NCBI RefSeq assembly: GCF_036345255.1
Contig: NZ_CP107783.1
Coordinates: forward strand, 682,001 to 746,000
Direction: 5' to 3'
Origin: Streptomyces sp. NBC_00569
GTDB lineage: Bacteria; Actinomycetota; Actinomycetes; Streptomycetales; Streptomycetaceae
Length of the DNA: 64,000 nucleotides
In this document: positions 6,948 through 15,435 of the stretch, one piece after another
Layout of the letters: each line of letters begins with the position of its first letter
Numbering within the stretch: position 1 is the stretch's first letter
Notes under the pieces: generated by a model
What the model was told of the DNA's origin: nothing
What the model saw: only the letters and a program-made list of their open reading frames with translations
The model's database searches: none
Translations under genes and position numbers: made by a program

Positions 6948-8983
6948 TCAGCGCGCCCGCACCACATCCAGTTCCGCCACCGCCGCGAACCGGTTCTGGT
7001 CGCCGTGTTCGCTCAGTGCCCGCAGGGCGACATGGCGCGCGGTGACCGGGGCCACCGGGACGACGTACTCGGTGCGGTCGTTCGGGAAGGTGCCGGTCGC
7101 CACCTTCCGCCAGGTGGCTCCGTCGTCGGACACCAACACCTCGTACGCCTTCACCCGGCCGTTCGTGCCGCCGTCCTGACGTGGCATGTAGCGGATGCCG
7201 GAGAGATGTTGCTCGCGGCCGAGGTCGATGGAGAGTTGCTGGGGAAGTCCGGCGCTGTAGTCACTGTGCCAGTGCGTGTACGGGTCGTTGTCGACGGCTC
7301 GTGAGGCCTGGCCGGGTTCGCCGGTGGTCTCCTGGCTCGTGGCGGTCGCCGTCCAGCCGTCTTGACTCAGCATGCCCGGGTTCTCGCCGATGTCCCCGGT
7401 GACGGGCAGGGGCAGGGCGTCGCCGACCTGGTCGTAGCAGTCCAGGAAGGGACGTACGTCGGAGCCCGCCGGGGTGGCCCAGGTCCGCTCGGCGACGACG
7501 GCCAGGGGCCGCCGGGCGAAGTAGTCGACCCAGCCGAGCGAGAAGGTCTGGGTGTGGTCCGACCAGCGGGCGACGCGGTAGCCCAGGATGCCGTCCCGCT
7601 GCACGAACGCGTAGTCGCGGTAGGTGGTGCGGATGTCGAAGAAGCCGTAACTGCCGGGCGTGGCACCGAATCCCGGGCTCACGTACAGGGGTCCGTCCTG
7701 GGTGCCGATGGTCCGGTACCCCTTCGCGGCCCGGCCTTCAGGGCTCGACAGCCACTCGTTGACCACGATCCGTTCGTCGGGGGTGATACTGGTGGGCTGC
7801 TGGTAGTCCCACCACTGCCAGACCTGGGTGGTCTTTCCGTGGTCACGTACGGTCCGGTCGAGGTCGTTGATGAATTCGACGAGCGCGTCGCCGACGTAGG
7901 GGTACCCCTTGGCCTTCTGGTAGGCGACGAGTTCGGGGCACGCCTTCTGTGCCGCCTCCGGCGGTACTTCATCCGTGCCGATGTGGATGTAGGGGCTCTT
8001 CCTGAAGATGTCGGCGACCTCCGCGACGAGGTCGCGGGCGAAGGCGCGACGAGGTCGCGGGCGAAGGCGCGGGTGGCGGGCTTGGTGTAGTCAAGGGTCC
8101 AGTGGCCCAGGTCCGAGCCCTCCCAGCTGATGCCGGGGCGGGCCATCGACGCGCAGGAGAAGGCGAGTTCGGGCTTGGCGTTGCCGATGGCCACGGAGTG
8201 TCCGGGCAGGTCGATCTCCGGGACGACGGTCACCCCGTACCGCTCGGCGTAGTCCTCCAGATCTCTCAATTCCCTTTTGGTGTAGTGCTGTTCGGCGACG
8301 ATCTCCGGATACTTCGCACTCTCGATGCGGTAGCCGTTCCAGTCCGAGAGGTGGAGGTGGAAGGTGTTGAGCTTGTACCACGCGCTCTGGCGGATCTGCT
8401 GCTTCAGATAGTCGACGGGGAAGTATTTGCGGCCGACGTCGAGCATCTGCCCGCGATCGCCGAACAGTGGCCAGTCGGTCGCCGTCCCCCGGTCGACGGA
8501 GTGCGCCCTGGGCGAGGTGCGCAGCGCCTGGAGGAGGGTGCGGGTGCCATGAATGACGCCTTCCCGCGATGCACCGGTCAGGCGGGCGGCGCTTTCGAGG
8601 GTGAGACGGTACGCCTCCCTGCCCGCCGCACCCGGCACGTCGCCGACCGCCAGCCCGATGTCGTGCGTACTCGGGGTTCCGGACACGATGGGCGGACGCA
8701 CCCCCTCCTGCGCGTCCAACTCCCCCGCCAGGAGCTCCGCGGTGGTCCGGAGTTCAGCCACCGCGGAAGGGGCGATGACGATGCGCGTGTGCGGTGTCAG
8801 TTCCCAACTCCCCTGCCCGCCTTGCCAGGAGCGCAGCGACGGGACCGTCACGGGGGCAGGGTTGGCCCCCACGGCATGGGCGGCGGGCGCGCCGAGTGTG
8901 GCGCCGAGCAGCACACCCGCGACGACAGGGACGAGCAGGGAGGCCAGCCGGATACGTGGGTGGCGAGCCGGGCGTGACATCAT
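6948..8983 (-). pseudogene. GH20 beta-N-acetylhexosaminidase with F5/8-type C domain, frameshifted
   Basis: The N-terminal part (from 8983) has a signal peptide (RLASLLVPVVAGVLLGATLG...AHA), a GH20 N-domain and the start of the TIM barrel (WPLFGDRGQMLDVGRKYFP, then FHLHLSDWNGYRIES). The frame breaks at an exact 23-bp tandem duplication (8022-8067). Beyond it the second frame restores ADIFRKSPYIHIGTDEVPPE, with the catalytic Asp-Glu pair, the rest of the barrel and a C-terminal discoidin-like carbohydrate-binding domain (residues SRAVDNDPYTHWHSDY). Removing one 23-bp copy rejoins the frames exactly. As read, translation gives a truncated protein of 434 residues lacking the catalytic pair. The intact enzyme would release GlcNAc from chitin oligomers or glycans outside the cell. 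GAAGGGG precedes the start. Confidence 0.88.
8022..8067. repeat. 23-bp exact tandem duplication that breaks the GH20 gene
   Basis: The unit at 8022-8044 is repeated without change at 8045-8067, and CGCG follows. Twenty-three is not a multiple of three, so the duplication shifts the reading frame just before the catalytic motif. Perfect identity suggests a recent event, a reversible slippage site or an assembly artefact. Confidence 0.92.
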
Positions 8984-9042
8984 GCGGGCCCCTTCGAGGT
9001 GCTGCGGCAGAAGGCTGGACTCTCGGGCACTCGGGCACTCGG

Positions 9043-9058
9043 ACCTGGCAGGACCACA
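9043..9058. promoter_or_regulatory. Weak DasR-like site upstream of the hexosaminidase
   Basis: On the minus strand the sequence reads TGTGGTCCTGCCAGGT, about nine of 16 matches to the DasR consensus with one good TGGTC half-site. DasR controls many GlcNAc and chitin genes in streptomycetes, so the position is sensible, but the match is poor. Confidence 0.25.
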
Positions 9059-9315
9059 TCATCGACGGTGCGTAATTATGCGTCAATATGCAGTGCAGCA
9101 AGCATGATTGAGCATGCCGACGGGCGAGACGGGACTGGGCGAAGCGAGTGACCCGGTGCGCGCCGATGATTTTGCTCGGGCGCCGCAGTCATCATTCAGT
9201 GATCGTGGTGATCCGCGGGCGAGTAGCCGTACGGGCCACCGGCCGAACGACCGGAAGACCGGACCACCTGCCAATCACCTGCCGAACGGTACGAAACACA
9301 CCAGGAGACCTTGAG

Positions 9316-9888
9316 ATGCGCACTCTGATCAGCACCGCCTTCGTCTCGCTCGACGGCGTCGTCGAGGCCCCGGGTGGCGAGCCCGGCTACCGGAACTCCG
9401 GGTGGACCTTCAAGGACGTCGAATTCCTCCCGGAGGCGTTCGAGATCAAGGGCCGCGAGCAGCAGGAGGCCGCCGCCATGATGATGGGCCGCGTCAGCTA
9501 CGAGGCGTTCAGCCCCGTCTGGCCCGGCATGGAGGAATTCGCCCAGTACAAGGCCATGCCCAAATACGTCGTCTCCACCACCCTCACCGAGGACGAGCTC
9601 GTCTCGGACTGGGGCGAGACCACGATCCTGCGCTCCCTCGACGAGGTCGCCGCGCTCAAGGAGACCGAGGGCGGGCCGATCATCATCCACGGCAGCGCCG
9701 CCCTCAACCGGAGCCTCTCCGACGCCGGCCTCATCGACCGCTACCACCTGCTTGTCTTCCCGCTGCTGCTCGGCGCGGGCAAGCGCCTGTTCAGCGACAC
9801 GGACAAGGACACCCAGAAGCTCAGGCTCGTCGAGTCCGAGGCGTACGCCAACGGCCTGCAGAAGCAGGTGTTCGACGTCGTCCGCTGA
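9316..9888 (+). CDS. Dihydrofolate reductase-family protein (RibD C-terminal-like)
   Basis: A 190-residue protein of the RibD C-terminal/DHFR-like fold. Motifs are TAFVSLDGVVEAPGG at the N-terminus, MMMGRVSYEAF near residue 55, and a C-terminal GSAALNRSL...DRYHLLVFPLLLGAGKRLF, which is the substrate/NADPH region of the family. Such stand-alone proteins are common in actinobacteria and probably act as NADPH-dependent reductases of unknown substrate. ATG 9316 follows AGGAGA. It is monocistronic, with a hairpin shortly after its stop. Confidence 0.85.
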   Translation: MRTLISTAFVSLDGVVEAPGGEPGYRNSGWTFKDVEFLPEAFEIKGREQQEAAAMMMGRVSYEAFSPVWPGMEEFAQYKAMPKYVVSTTLTEDELVSDWGETTILRSLDEVAALKETEGGPIIIHGSAALNRSLSDAGLIDRYHLLVFPLLLGAGKRLFSDTDKDTQKLRLVESEAYANGLQKQVFDVVR

Positions 9889-9925
9889 CGGCGCGGGACC
9901 GCACAGGACGCCCGCTCCGATCAGC

Positions 9926-9942
9926 GACCCTCAATCAGGGTC
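9926..9942 (+). terminator. Hairpin after the RibD-like reductase
   Basis: GACCCT (9926-9931) pairs with AGGGTC (9937-9942) around CAATC. The surrounding 9900-9990 stretch repeats the word ATCAGGG several times and offers alternative pairings. It probably ends transcription from the reductase toward the facing racemase-like gene. Confidence 0.45.
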
Positions 9943-10079
9943 CTCGATCAGGGACCCCGACTGAGGCTTCCCATCAGGGCCCTTGCTGCAAGCGCACACG
10001 CGCGTGGCCGTGGGCCCTGATCATCCGCGCCCCGACGTGAGCGCCCTCAGTGGAACGTGAAGCGGCCGTGGCCTCTTGT

Positions 10080-10805
10080 TCACGCGGCCCGCGGCGGCCA
10101 GTTCTTGATGGTCTTGGGGCGGGGCGCCGCGTACGTGCGTACCTTCGAGGTGGAGAGGCCGAGGCGGACGAGGGACTCGGCGATGGTGACGGCCGCCGCG
10201 ACGCCGTCCACGACGGGGACACCGGTGCGCTTGACGACTCGCTCGGTGAGGCCGGCCATGCCGCCGCAACCGAGGCAGATCACCTCGGCCCGGTCGCGTT
10301 CGACGGCCTGGGCAGCCTGTTCCACGATGGCCTCGACGGCGGCTTCCTCGTCGCTCTCCAGGTCCAGTACGGCCATTCCGCTGGCCCGCACCGACGCGCA
10401 GCGGTCCGAGAGACCGGCGAGCTTGAGCCGGTCCTCGATGAGCGGCACGGTCCGGTCGAGCGTGGTGACCACGGAGTAGCGGTGGCCCAGGAACTGCGCG
10501 GTGCTCGCGGCGGCTTCCGTGATGTCGACGACCGGGACGTCGAGGAGTTCCTGGAGCCCCTCCCGTCCGTGCTCGCCGTACCCGGCCTGGATGACGGCGT
10601 CGAAGGGGTGCGGGTAGGAGCGGACCGCCTCCATCACCGCGACGGCCGCGAGGTAGCTCTCGTAGTTGCCTTCCACCGACTCCGCGCCGAACGGCGGAGT
10701 GAGGGGCACGATCTCCGTTCCCGGTGAGGCGACGGCGGCGGCCTGGGCGCCGATGCTCTCGGTCATCGAGGCGGTGGTGTTGACGTTGACGACGAGGATG
10801 CGCAT
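10080..10805 (-). CDS. Asp/Glu/hydantoin racemase-family protein lacking the first catalytic cysteine
   Basis: A 241-residue member of the hydantoin/allantoin racemase family: NVNTTASMT at the N-terminus and CLGCGGM at residues 177-183. Family racemases use two cysteines on opposite faces of the substrate. The second (Cys180) is present, but the first, expected in the DAVVIACFGDPG-type loop, is replaced by Gly75 in DAVIQAGYGEHG. Arylmalonate decarboxylase shows the same one-cysteine arrangement, so the reaction may not be racemisation. It lies 63 nt downstream of the NCS1 permease gene on the same strand and is probably cotranscribed, so its substrate is likely what that permease imports. Confidence 0.82.
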   Translation of the reverse strand: MRILVVNVNTTASMTESIGAQAAAVASPGTEIVPLTPPFGAESVEGNYESYLAAVAVMEAVRSYPHPFDAVIQAGYGEHGREGLQELLDVPVVDITEAAASTAQFLGHRYSVVTTLDRTVPLIEDRLKLAGLSDRCASVRASGMAVLDLESDEEAAVEAIVEQAAQAVERDRAEVICLGCGGMAGLTERVVKRTGVPVVDGVAAAVTIAESLVRLGLSTSKVRTYAAPRPKTIKNWPPRAA

Positions 10806-10868
10806 TTCTGGGCTTTCTTTGCCGGGTCCGGCCTGGGCCGGAGGCGGTACGAGGGTGGTGCGGAGCAG

Positions 10869-12359
10869 TCAGGCGGCGTCGACCGCGATGGCCTCACCGT
10901 CGACATCCCGGGTCGCCTTCTTGCGGTCGGCGAGGACCAGGTAGACGACGGCGGAGAGGATCGCGCCGATGAACCAGGAGAACCCGGAGGCGGACTTGAA
11001 GGCGGGGACCAGCGCGATGACGACGGCGACGGCCGCGGCGGGCACGAAGGCGGCGATGGCCTTCATGTGGAACCCGCGCTGGTAGAAGTAGTCGCCCTGC
11101 TGGTCGTCGGTGTAGAGGTCGGGGACGTTCACGCGGGTTTTGCGGACCAGCCAGTAGTCCGCCATGACGACGCCGAAGATGGGGCCGAGCAGTGCTCCGA
11201 GGCCGCCGAGGAAGTAGTTCACCACGGTGGGGTTGTCGTAGAGGTTCCACGGCAGGATGACCAGGCCGATGACGGCGCTCACCACGCCGCTGCGACGGAA
11301 GTCGAGCGTGCGTGGGAACAGGTTGACGAGGGCGTAGATCGGCGCCACGAAGTTCGCCATGAGGTTCACCGCGATCGTCAGCGTGATGAACGCGAGTGAC
11401 GCCGCGGCCATCAGGAACGTGTTGGGGATCGAGCGCACGATGTCCTCGGGCCCGGTGATGACCTCGCCGTTCAGCTTGAACTGGGCCCCGCTGAGCACGA
11501 CCACGATGCCGGCGAAGAACAGCATGTTGACCGGGATGCCGACGAGGTTGCCGCGCACGATCGCCCGGCGGCTCTTGGCGGAGCGTGTGAAGTCGCAGAA
11601 GTTGAGCACGAAGGTGCCGTAGATGACGACCCAGAGGGCGGCGCTCTCGAAGATCTGGCGCCACATGTCGAGGCCGTGCGGCGCGTGCCCGGTCGACATG
11701 GAGATGGAGCCGTCGGCGCGGATGAACATCCAGATCGCCAGGGCGGACATAGTGATGAGGATCGTCGGTGCCGCGAACGCCATGTACTTGCGGATGAGTT
11801 CCATGCCGTAGCTGACGATGACGACCTGAATGACCCACAGGGTCAGGAACGTCGCCCAGCCCAGGGTGGAGAGTCCGAGGATCGAGTTCTCGTCGAGCGA
11901 GCGCAGCCCGGGGAAGAGCACCTTGACGAGCGCGCCCAGCACGGACGCCGCCAGGTACGTCTGGATGCCGAACCATGCGATGGCCACGACGCCGCGGACG
12001 ATGGCCGGGATCTGCGCTCCCTTGACGCCGAAGGCGATGCGGCTCATGACGGGGAACGGGACACCCGTCTTGTTGCCCATGTAACCCGAGAGGGTCAGGA
12101 GCAGGAAGAGCAGTGCCGACGCGACCGCGAAGGCGACCAGGATGTTCCAGACGCTCATCCCCAGGGCGAACAGGCCTATCGCGAAAGCGTAGTTGCCGAG
12201 GCTGTGTACGTCGTTGCCCCAGAGGGTGAAGACGCTGTAGGCGCCCCAGCGGCGCCCTTCCTTCTTCGTGGGGGCGAGGTCGGGGCTGTACAGCCCGGGG
12301 CTCGTCCGGGGTTCCCCGTCGACCGCAGCGGTGGGTGGCTTCTCGTGCACGGCGGCCAT
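10869..12359 (-). CDS. NCS1-family permease, allantoin/hydantoin type
   Basis: A 496-residue NCS1 nucleobase:cation symporter. The N-terminal TKKEGRRWGAYSVFTLWGNDVHSLGNY is typical of allantoin/hydantoin permeases (PucI/Mhp1 branch), followed by about 12 hydrophobic segments and the motif GIQTYLAASVLGALV. It probably imports a cyclic ureide such as hydantoin or allantoin with a cation. ATG 12359 is preceded by GGGAG. It leads the transcript that contains the racemase-like gene. Two 15-bp palindromes lie directly upstream, indicating substrate-dependent regulation. Confidence 0.9.
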   Translation of the reverse strand: MAAVHEKPPTAAVDGEPRTSPGLYSPDLAPTKKEGRRWGAYSVFTLWGNDVHSLGNYAFAIGLFALGMSVWNILVAFAVASALLFLLLTLSGYMGNKTGVPFPVMSRIAFGVKGAQIPAIVRGVVAIAWFGIQTYLAASVLGALVKVLFPGLRSLDENSILGLSTLGWATFLTLWVIQVVIVSYGMELIRKYMAFAAPTILITMSALAIWMFIRADGSISMSTGHAPHGLDMWRQIFESAALWVVIYGTFVLNFCDFTRSAKSRRAIVRGNLVGIPVNMLFFAGIVVVLSGAQFKLNGEVITGPEDIVRSIPNTFLMAAASLAFITLTIAVNLMANFVAPIYALVNLFPRTLDFRRSGVVSAVIGLVILPWNLYDNPTVVNYFLGGLGALLGPIFGVVMADYWLVRKTRVNVPDLYTDDQQGDYFYQRGFHMKAIAAFVPAAAVAVVIALVPAFKSASGFSWFIGAILSAVVYLVLADRKKATRDVDGEAIAVDAA

Positions 12360-12375
12360 GACACACTCCCGGCGT

Positions 12376-12411
12376 TTCCGTATAGCGGAATTACTTTTCC
12401 TTGTTTCGGAA
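12376..12411. promoter_or_regulatory. Two 15-bp IclR-like operators before the NCS1 permease
   Basis: TTCCG-N5-CGGAA (12376-12390) is a perfect inverted repeat, and TTCC-N7-GGAA (12397-12411) is a related 15-bp copy. They begin 21 bp apart, two helical turns. The spacing and TTCC...GGAA arms resemble IclR/AllR-type sites. No IclR gene is in the window, so the regulator is unknown. Confidence 0.55.
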
Positions 12412-12654
12412 CGGGAGATTACGGGGGGCGGTAGGGGCGGTCAATAGGTCGCTGCCCAGAATTTATGCGACACCGCGCAACACCCTGCCGTGACAACTCT
12501 CACGCGGTGAAGATTGCGTGAGCAAATTGTTTGCGGGCACCACAGGCCTCTCGACCCGCCCGCCGGCCCCTCACGCGCCCGCGAGGGGCGATTCTGCATA
12601 CCAATGAAGCGGTCGGGCCTGATCAACACGTGTGGCCTTTACGTTCAGCCATCT
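12412..12654. other. Long spacer between divergent NCS1 and MFS genes
   Basis: No gene is seen. It contains an inverted repeat CTCACGC (12499-12505)/GCGTGAG (12516-12522), overlapped by GCAAA-N3-TTTGC (12522-12534). These may be a regulator site or a structured leader. The A/T content is higher than in the flanking genes, as expected for promoters. Confidence 0.4.
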
Positions 12655-12668
12655 TTTGGTATACAAAA
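12655..12668. promoter_or_regulatory. GTATAC-centred palindrome at the MFS start
   Basis: TTTGGTATACAAAA is palindromic around GTATAC apart from one base pair, and ends 5 nt before the ATG of the MFS gene. The same core occurs in the carbamate kinase/allH promoter (15363-15372). UxuR-type FCD GntR regulators bind TGGTATACCA cores, so one of the two GntR proteins at 20.7-22.1 kb is a candidate. Confidence 0.55.
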
Positions 12669-12673
12669 CGTGG

Positions 12674-14182
12674 ATGCAAGCTCCTCCGCCGTCACCCAGC
12701 ACCCCTCAGGAGCAGCTCCCGGATCCCCGCCGCTGGTGGGCGCTGTGCGTCCTCGGTCTGGCCCAGCTGATGATCCTGCTGGACAGCACCATCGTGAACG
12801 TGGCCCTGCCGTCCCTGCAGACGGAGTTGGGCATGGCTGACGGTGACCGCCCGTGGGTCGTCACCTCTTACACGGTCGCGTTCGGCGGGCTGCTCCTGCT
12901 CGCCGGCCGCATCGCCGACCACATGGGGCGCAAGCGCGTCTTCGCCTCGGGTCTGCTCGGTTTCGCGGTCGCCTCGGCGGCGGCAGGGGCAGCCCCCACG
13001 GCGCAGGCACTGTTCGCCGCCCGCGCCGTACAGGGAGCCTTCGCCGCCCTGCTGGCGGCCTCGGCCCTTGCTCTGGTGGCCACGACCTTCACCGACCTGC
13101 GCGAGCGCCGGAAGGCCATCGCCGTCTTCGGCGCTCTCGGCGGAGCCGGAGCCTCCCTCGGAGTCGTCCTCGGCGGGCTGCTCACCCAGTGGTTCGGCTG
13201 GCGCTGGTGCCTGCTGGTGAACGTGCCCATCGCCCTCCTCGCACTGCTCGGCACGCTGTGGACTCCGCGCGATCGCACCCAGCGCCTCACCGGCCGTATC
13301 GATGTCGCGGGCGCGGTACTCGGGTGCGGCGGCCTGACCGCGCTGGTGTACGCGTGCAGCCGGGCGGAGGCTCAGGGGTGGACGTCTCCCGGCGTACTCG
13401 GCGTGCTGCTGGCCGGGGCCGCTCTGCTGACGGCGTTCGCCTGGTGGCAGACCCGGGCCGCCGCCCCGCTCCTGCCCCCGCGGCTCATGCGCGACCGCCG
13501 CCGCGTCGCCTCACTGCTGGCCGGTGGCGCGCTGATGGCGGGCCAGCTGTCCGTCTCGCTGTACCTCACGTACTACCTGCAGACCGTGCTGGACTGGTCC
13601 GCGCTGGCCAGCGGCCTGGGCTTCCTGCCCATCAGCCTCGTCACCACCGCGACCGCCACCCAGCTCGGCACACGCCTCCTGCCCCGGTTCGGCCCGCGCG
13701 TGATGATGACGGCCGGCCTGTGCGTCTCCGCGTGCGGACTGTTCCAGCTCACGCTCCTGGATCCGGATTCCACCTACGCCGCAAACGTCCTGCCCGCGCT
13801 GATCACCTTCAGCGTCGGCATGGGCGGCAGCTTCCTGGCCATCATGACCGGCGCCACCTCGGACGTACCCGCACAGGACTCGGGCATCGCCTCGGCGACA
13901 GTCAACTCCGCGCAGCAGATGGGCGGCTCCATCGGGTCCGCCGTGTTCAACACCGTGGCCGCGAGCGCGGCAGCGGCCTTCCACGGGAGCCCGCGGGCCG
14001 CCACCCTGCACGGCTTCACCTCGGCCGTCTGGATCCCCCTCGCCCTGCTCCTGCTGGCAGCGGTCGCGACGGCCACACTGGTCGGCCACCAATCTACCCG
14101 CGTATATGCGCGCGCAAATACTTCTCCTCGTTATTCGAGTGAAGCAAAAAATGGGCAGGGAAGTGGAAGTCGCGGCGCTTGA
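12674..14182 (+). CDS. MFS multidrug-type exporter (DHA2, 14-TMS)
   Basis: A 502-residue major facilitator of the DHA2 drug:H+ antiporter type: LMILLDSTIVNVALPSLQ in helix 1, motif A GRIADHMGRKRVF after helix 2, and about 14 hydrophobic segments ending near residue 470. ATG 12674 has no Shine-Dalgarno site and lies directly after a GTATAC palindrome, so the mRNA may be leaderless with the operator covering the promoter. It sits between two catabolic units and may export an intermediate or analogue. Its substrate is not predictable. The last 30 residues are hydrophilic and not typical of the family. Confidence 0.9.
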   Translation: MQAPPPSPSTPQEQLPDPRRWWALCVLGLAQLMILLDSTIVNVALPSLQTELGMADGDRPWVVTSYTVAFGGLLLLAGRIADHMGRKRVFASGLLGFAVASAAAGAAPTAQALFAARAVQGAFAALLAASALALVATTFTDLRERRKAIAVFGALGGAGASLGVVLGGLLTQWFGWRWCLLVNVPIALLALLGTLWTPRDRTQRLTGRIDVAGAVLGCGGLTALVYACSRAEAQGWTSPGVLGVLLAGAALLTAFAWWQTRAAAPLLPPRLMRDRRRVASLLAGGALMAGQLSVSLYLTYYLQTVLDWSALASGLGFLPISLVTTATATQLGTRLLPRFGPRVMMTAGLCVSACGLFQLTLLDPDSTYAANVLPALITFSVGMGGSFLAIMTGATSDVPAQDSGIASATVNSAQQMGGSIGSAVFNTVAASAAAAFHGSPRAATLHGFTSAVWIPLALLLLAAVATATLVGHQSTRVYARANTSPRYSSEAKNGQGSGSRGA

Positions 14183-14208
14183 CGAGGTGAGATCGAGGAA
14201 ATGCGGAG

Positions 14209-14245
14209 GTGTGGTCCGGCTCCCCGGATGGGAGCCGGACCACAC
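14209..14245. terminator. 16-bp perfect-stem hairpin
   Basis: Arms at 14209-14224 and 14230-14245 are exact complements with a 5-nt loop (CGGAT). It follows the MFS stop by 26 nt and lies downstream of the facing carbamate kinase gene, so it is a likely bidirectional terminator without a U-tract. Confidence 0.85.
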
Positions 14246-14266
14246 AGTCCGTAAACGGAGTGCATT

Positions 14267-14303
14267 CCTGCCGCGGGGCCTCGTAGGGCCTTCCCGCGGC
14301 AGG
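14267..14303. terminator. Second strong hairpin in the MFS/carbamate kinase gap
   Basis: CCTGCCGCGGG (14267-14277) pairs with CCCGCGGCAGG (14293-14303), and inner GCC/GGC pairs can extend the stem. With the preceding hairpin it makes a tandem terminator between convergent genes. Confidence 0.75.
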
Positions 14304-14326
14304 AAGATCCTTCCTGAAGAGGCTGC

Positions 14327-14392
14327 CTCGACCTCAGCCTCGACCTCGACCTCGACCTCGACGTCAGCCTCAGCCTCGGCCTCGGCCTCGGC
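14327..14392. repeat. Hexanucleotide repeat abutting the carbamate kinase stop codon
   Basis: Eleven variant hexamers of the form CTCGAC/CTCAGC/CTCGGC run from 14327 to 14392 and touch the stop codon (14393-14395) of the minus-strand carbamate kinase gene. Read past the stop in that frame they would give alternating Ala/Val and acidic residues. The tract may be transcribed 3' sequence prone to slippage. Confidence 0.8.
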
Positions 14393-15322
14393 TCAGACGA
14401 AGACGATTCCCTCCGGCACGTCGGCCCGGATCTCCGTGCCCACCCGGCGCTCCAGCAGGTCGTCGATCCGTTCGAGCGGTCCTATGAGTGCGCGTCCCCC
14501 GGCCTTCGCGACCCGCACCGCGGCATCGACCTTCGGCTTCATGGACCCTTCGGCGAAGGACAGTTCGGCGATCGCTTCCGGGGACGCGGTCAGGATGTCC
14601 CGCTGCTCGGGAGTCCCCCAGTTCTCACTGACGTAGTCCCCGTCCGTGAGCATGACCAGCATGTCCGCCTTGAGCTCGGCCGCGAGTGCCGCGCTGGCGA
14701 GGTCCTTGTCCACCACGGCCTGCATGCCGGTCTGGCGGCCCTTGCCGTCGATCTTCACGGGTACGCCTCCACCGCCGACGCACACGACGAGCCGGCCGTT
14801 CTCCAGGAGCATGCGCACGAGCGGTGCCTGGACGATGCGCCGCGGGGCGGGGGACGGCACCACGCGCCGGAACGCCGCACCGTCGCGCGCGATGGTCCAC
14901 CGGTACTCGGCCGCCGCCTCGGCGGCGTCCTGCGCGGAGTACTGGGGACCGATCAGCTTCGTCGGGCGCTCGAAGGCCGGGTCCGCCTCGTCGACCTCGG
15001 TGGTCGTGACGATCGCCGCCACCTCGCGCTCCCCGGCGAGAGCGTTGGAGAGCTCCTGCTGGATGACGTAACCGATCATGCCCTGCGTCTCCGCGCCGAG
15101 GATGTCCAGCGGGTACGCCGCCACATCCTGGTAGGCGAGGTTCTGCAGAGCCAGAAGACCCACCTGGGGTCCGTTCCCGTGAGTGATCACGAGCTCGTGC
15201 TGACGGGCGAGGCCGGCAAGCGCCTCGCAGGTGGACCTCACGTTCGCCCGCAGATGGTCGGCCGTCATCGGCTCCCCCCGACGGGCCAGCGCGTTGCCTC
15301 CGAGAGCCACGACGATGCGCAT
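14393..15322 (-). CDS. arcC: Carbamate kinase
   Basis: A 309-residue carbamate kinase: RIVVALGGNALARRG at the N-terminus, ITHGNGPQVGLLALQ near residue 50, and CVGGGGVPV and MLVMLTDGDYV in the nucleotide/carbamate-binding half. It makes ATP from carbamoyl phosphate and ADP, giving ammonia and CO2. ATG 15322 is preceded by GGAGGG. It is divergent from allH-allF-allG, which in E. coli form a transcarbamylase paired with a carbamate kinase (AllK). Here it most likely harvests carbamoyl phosphate from that reaction. A TGGTATACCA palindrome lies in the shared promoter region. Confidence 0.93.
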   Translation of the reverse strand: MRIVVALGGNALARRGEPMTADHLRANVRSTCEALAGLARQHELVITHGNGPQVGLLALQNLAYQDVAAYPLDILGAETQGMIGYVIQQELSNALAGEREVAAIVTTTEVDEADPAFERPTKLIGPQYSAQDAAEAAAEYRWTIARDGAAFRRVVPSPAPRRIVQAPLVRMLLENGRLVVCVGGGGVPVKIDGKGRQTGMQAVVDKDLASAALAAELKADMLVMLTDGDYVSENWGTPEQRDILTASPEAIAELSFAEGSMKPKVDAAVRVAKAGGRALIGPLERIDDLLERRVGTEIRADVPEGIVFV

Positions 15323-15362
15323 GGATTCCCTCCACAGACTTGTTCGCTTCCCCATTGTCAAA

Positions 15363-15372
15363 TGGTATACCA
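15363..15372. promoter_or_regulatory. TGGTATACCA operator between arcC and allH
   Basis: A perfect 10-bp palindrome in the 113-bp divergent promoter region. The core equals that of E. coli UxuR-type (GntR, FCD) operators and resembles the site before the MFS gene. A GntR encoded at 20.7-22.1 kb probably binds here. Confidence 0.6.
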
Positions 15373-15435
15373 GTGAGCGAATGTTGAAGGGAACCCATCA
15401 CGCCCGACGGGCACGGTGAGGGCGAGGAGGGTGAA

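Noticed and set aside
9148..9315. N-terminal extension of the RibD-like reductase
   Set aside because: The added 56 residues have no homology features, and AGGAGA lies directly before ATG 9316, which matches the family start.
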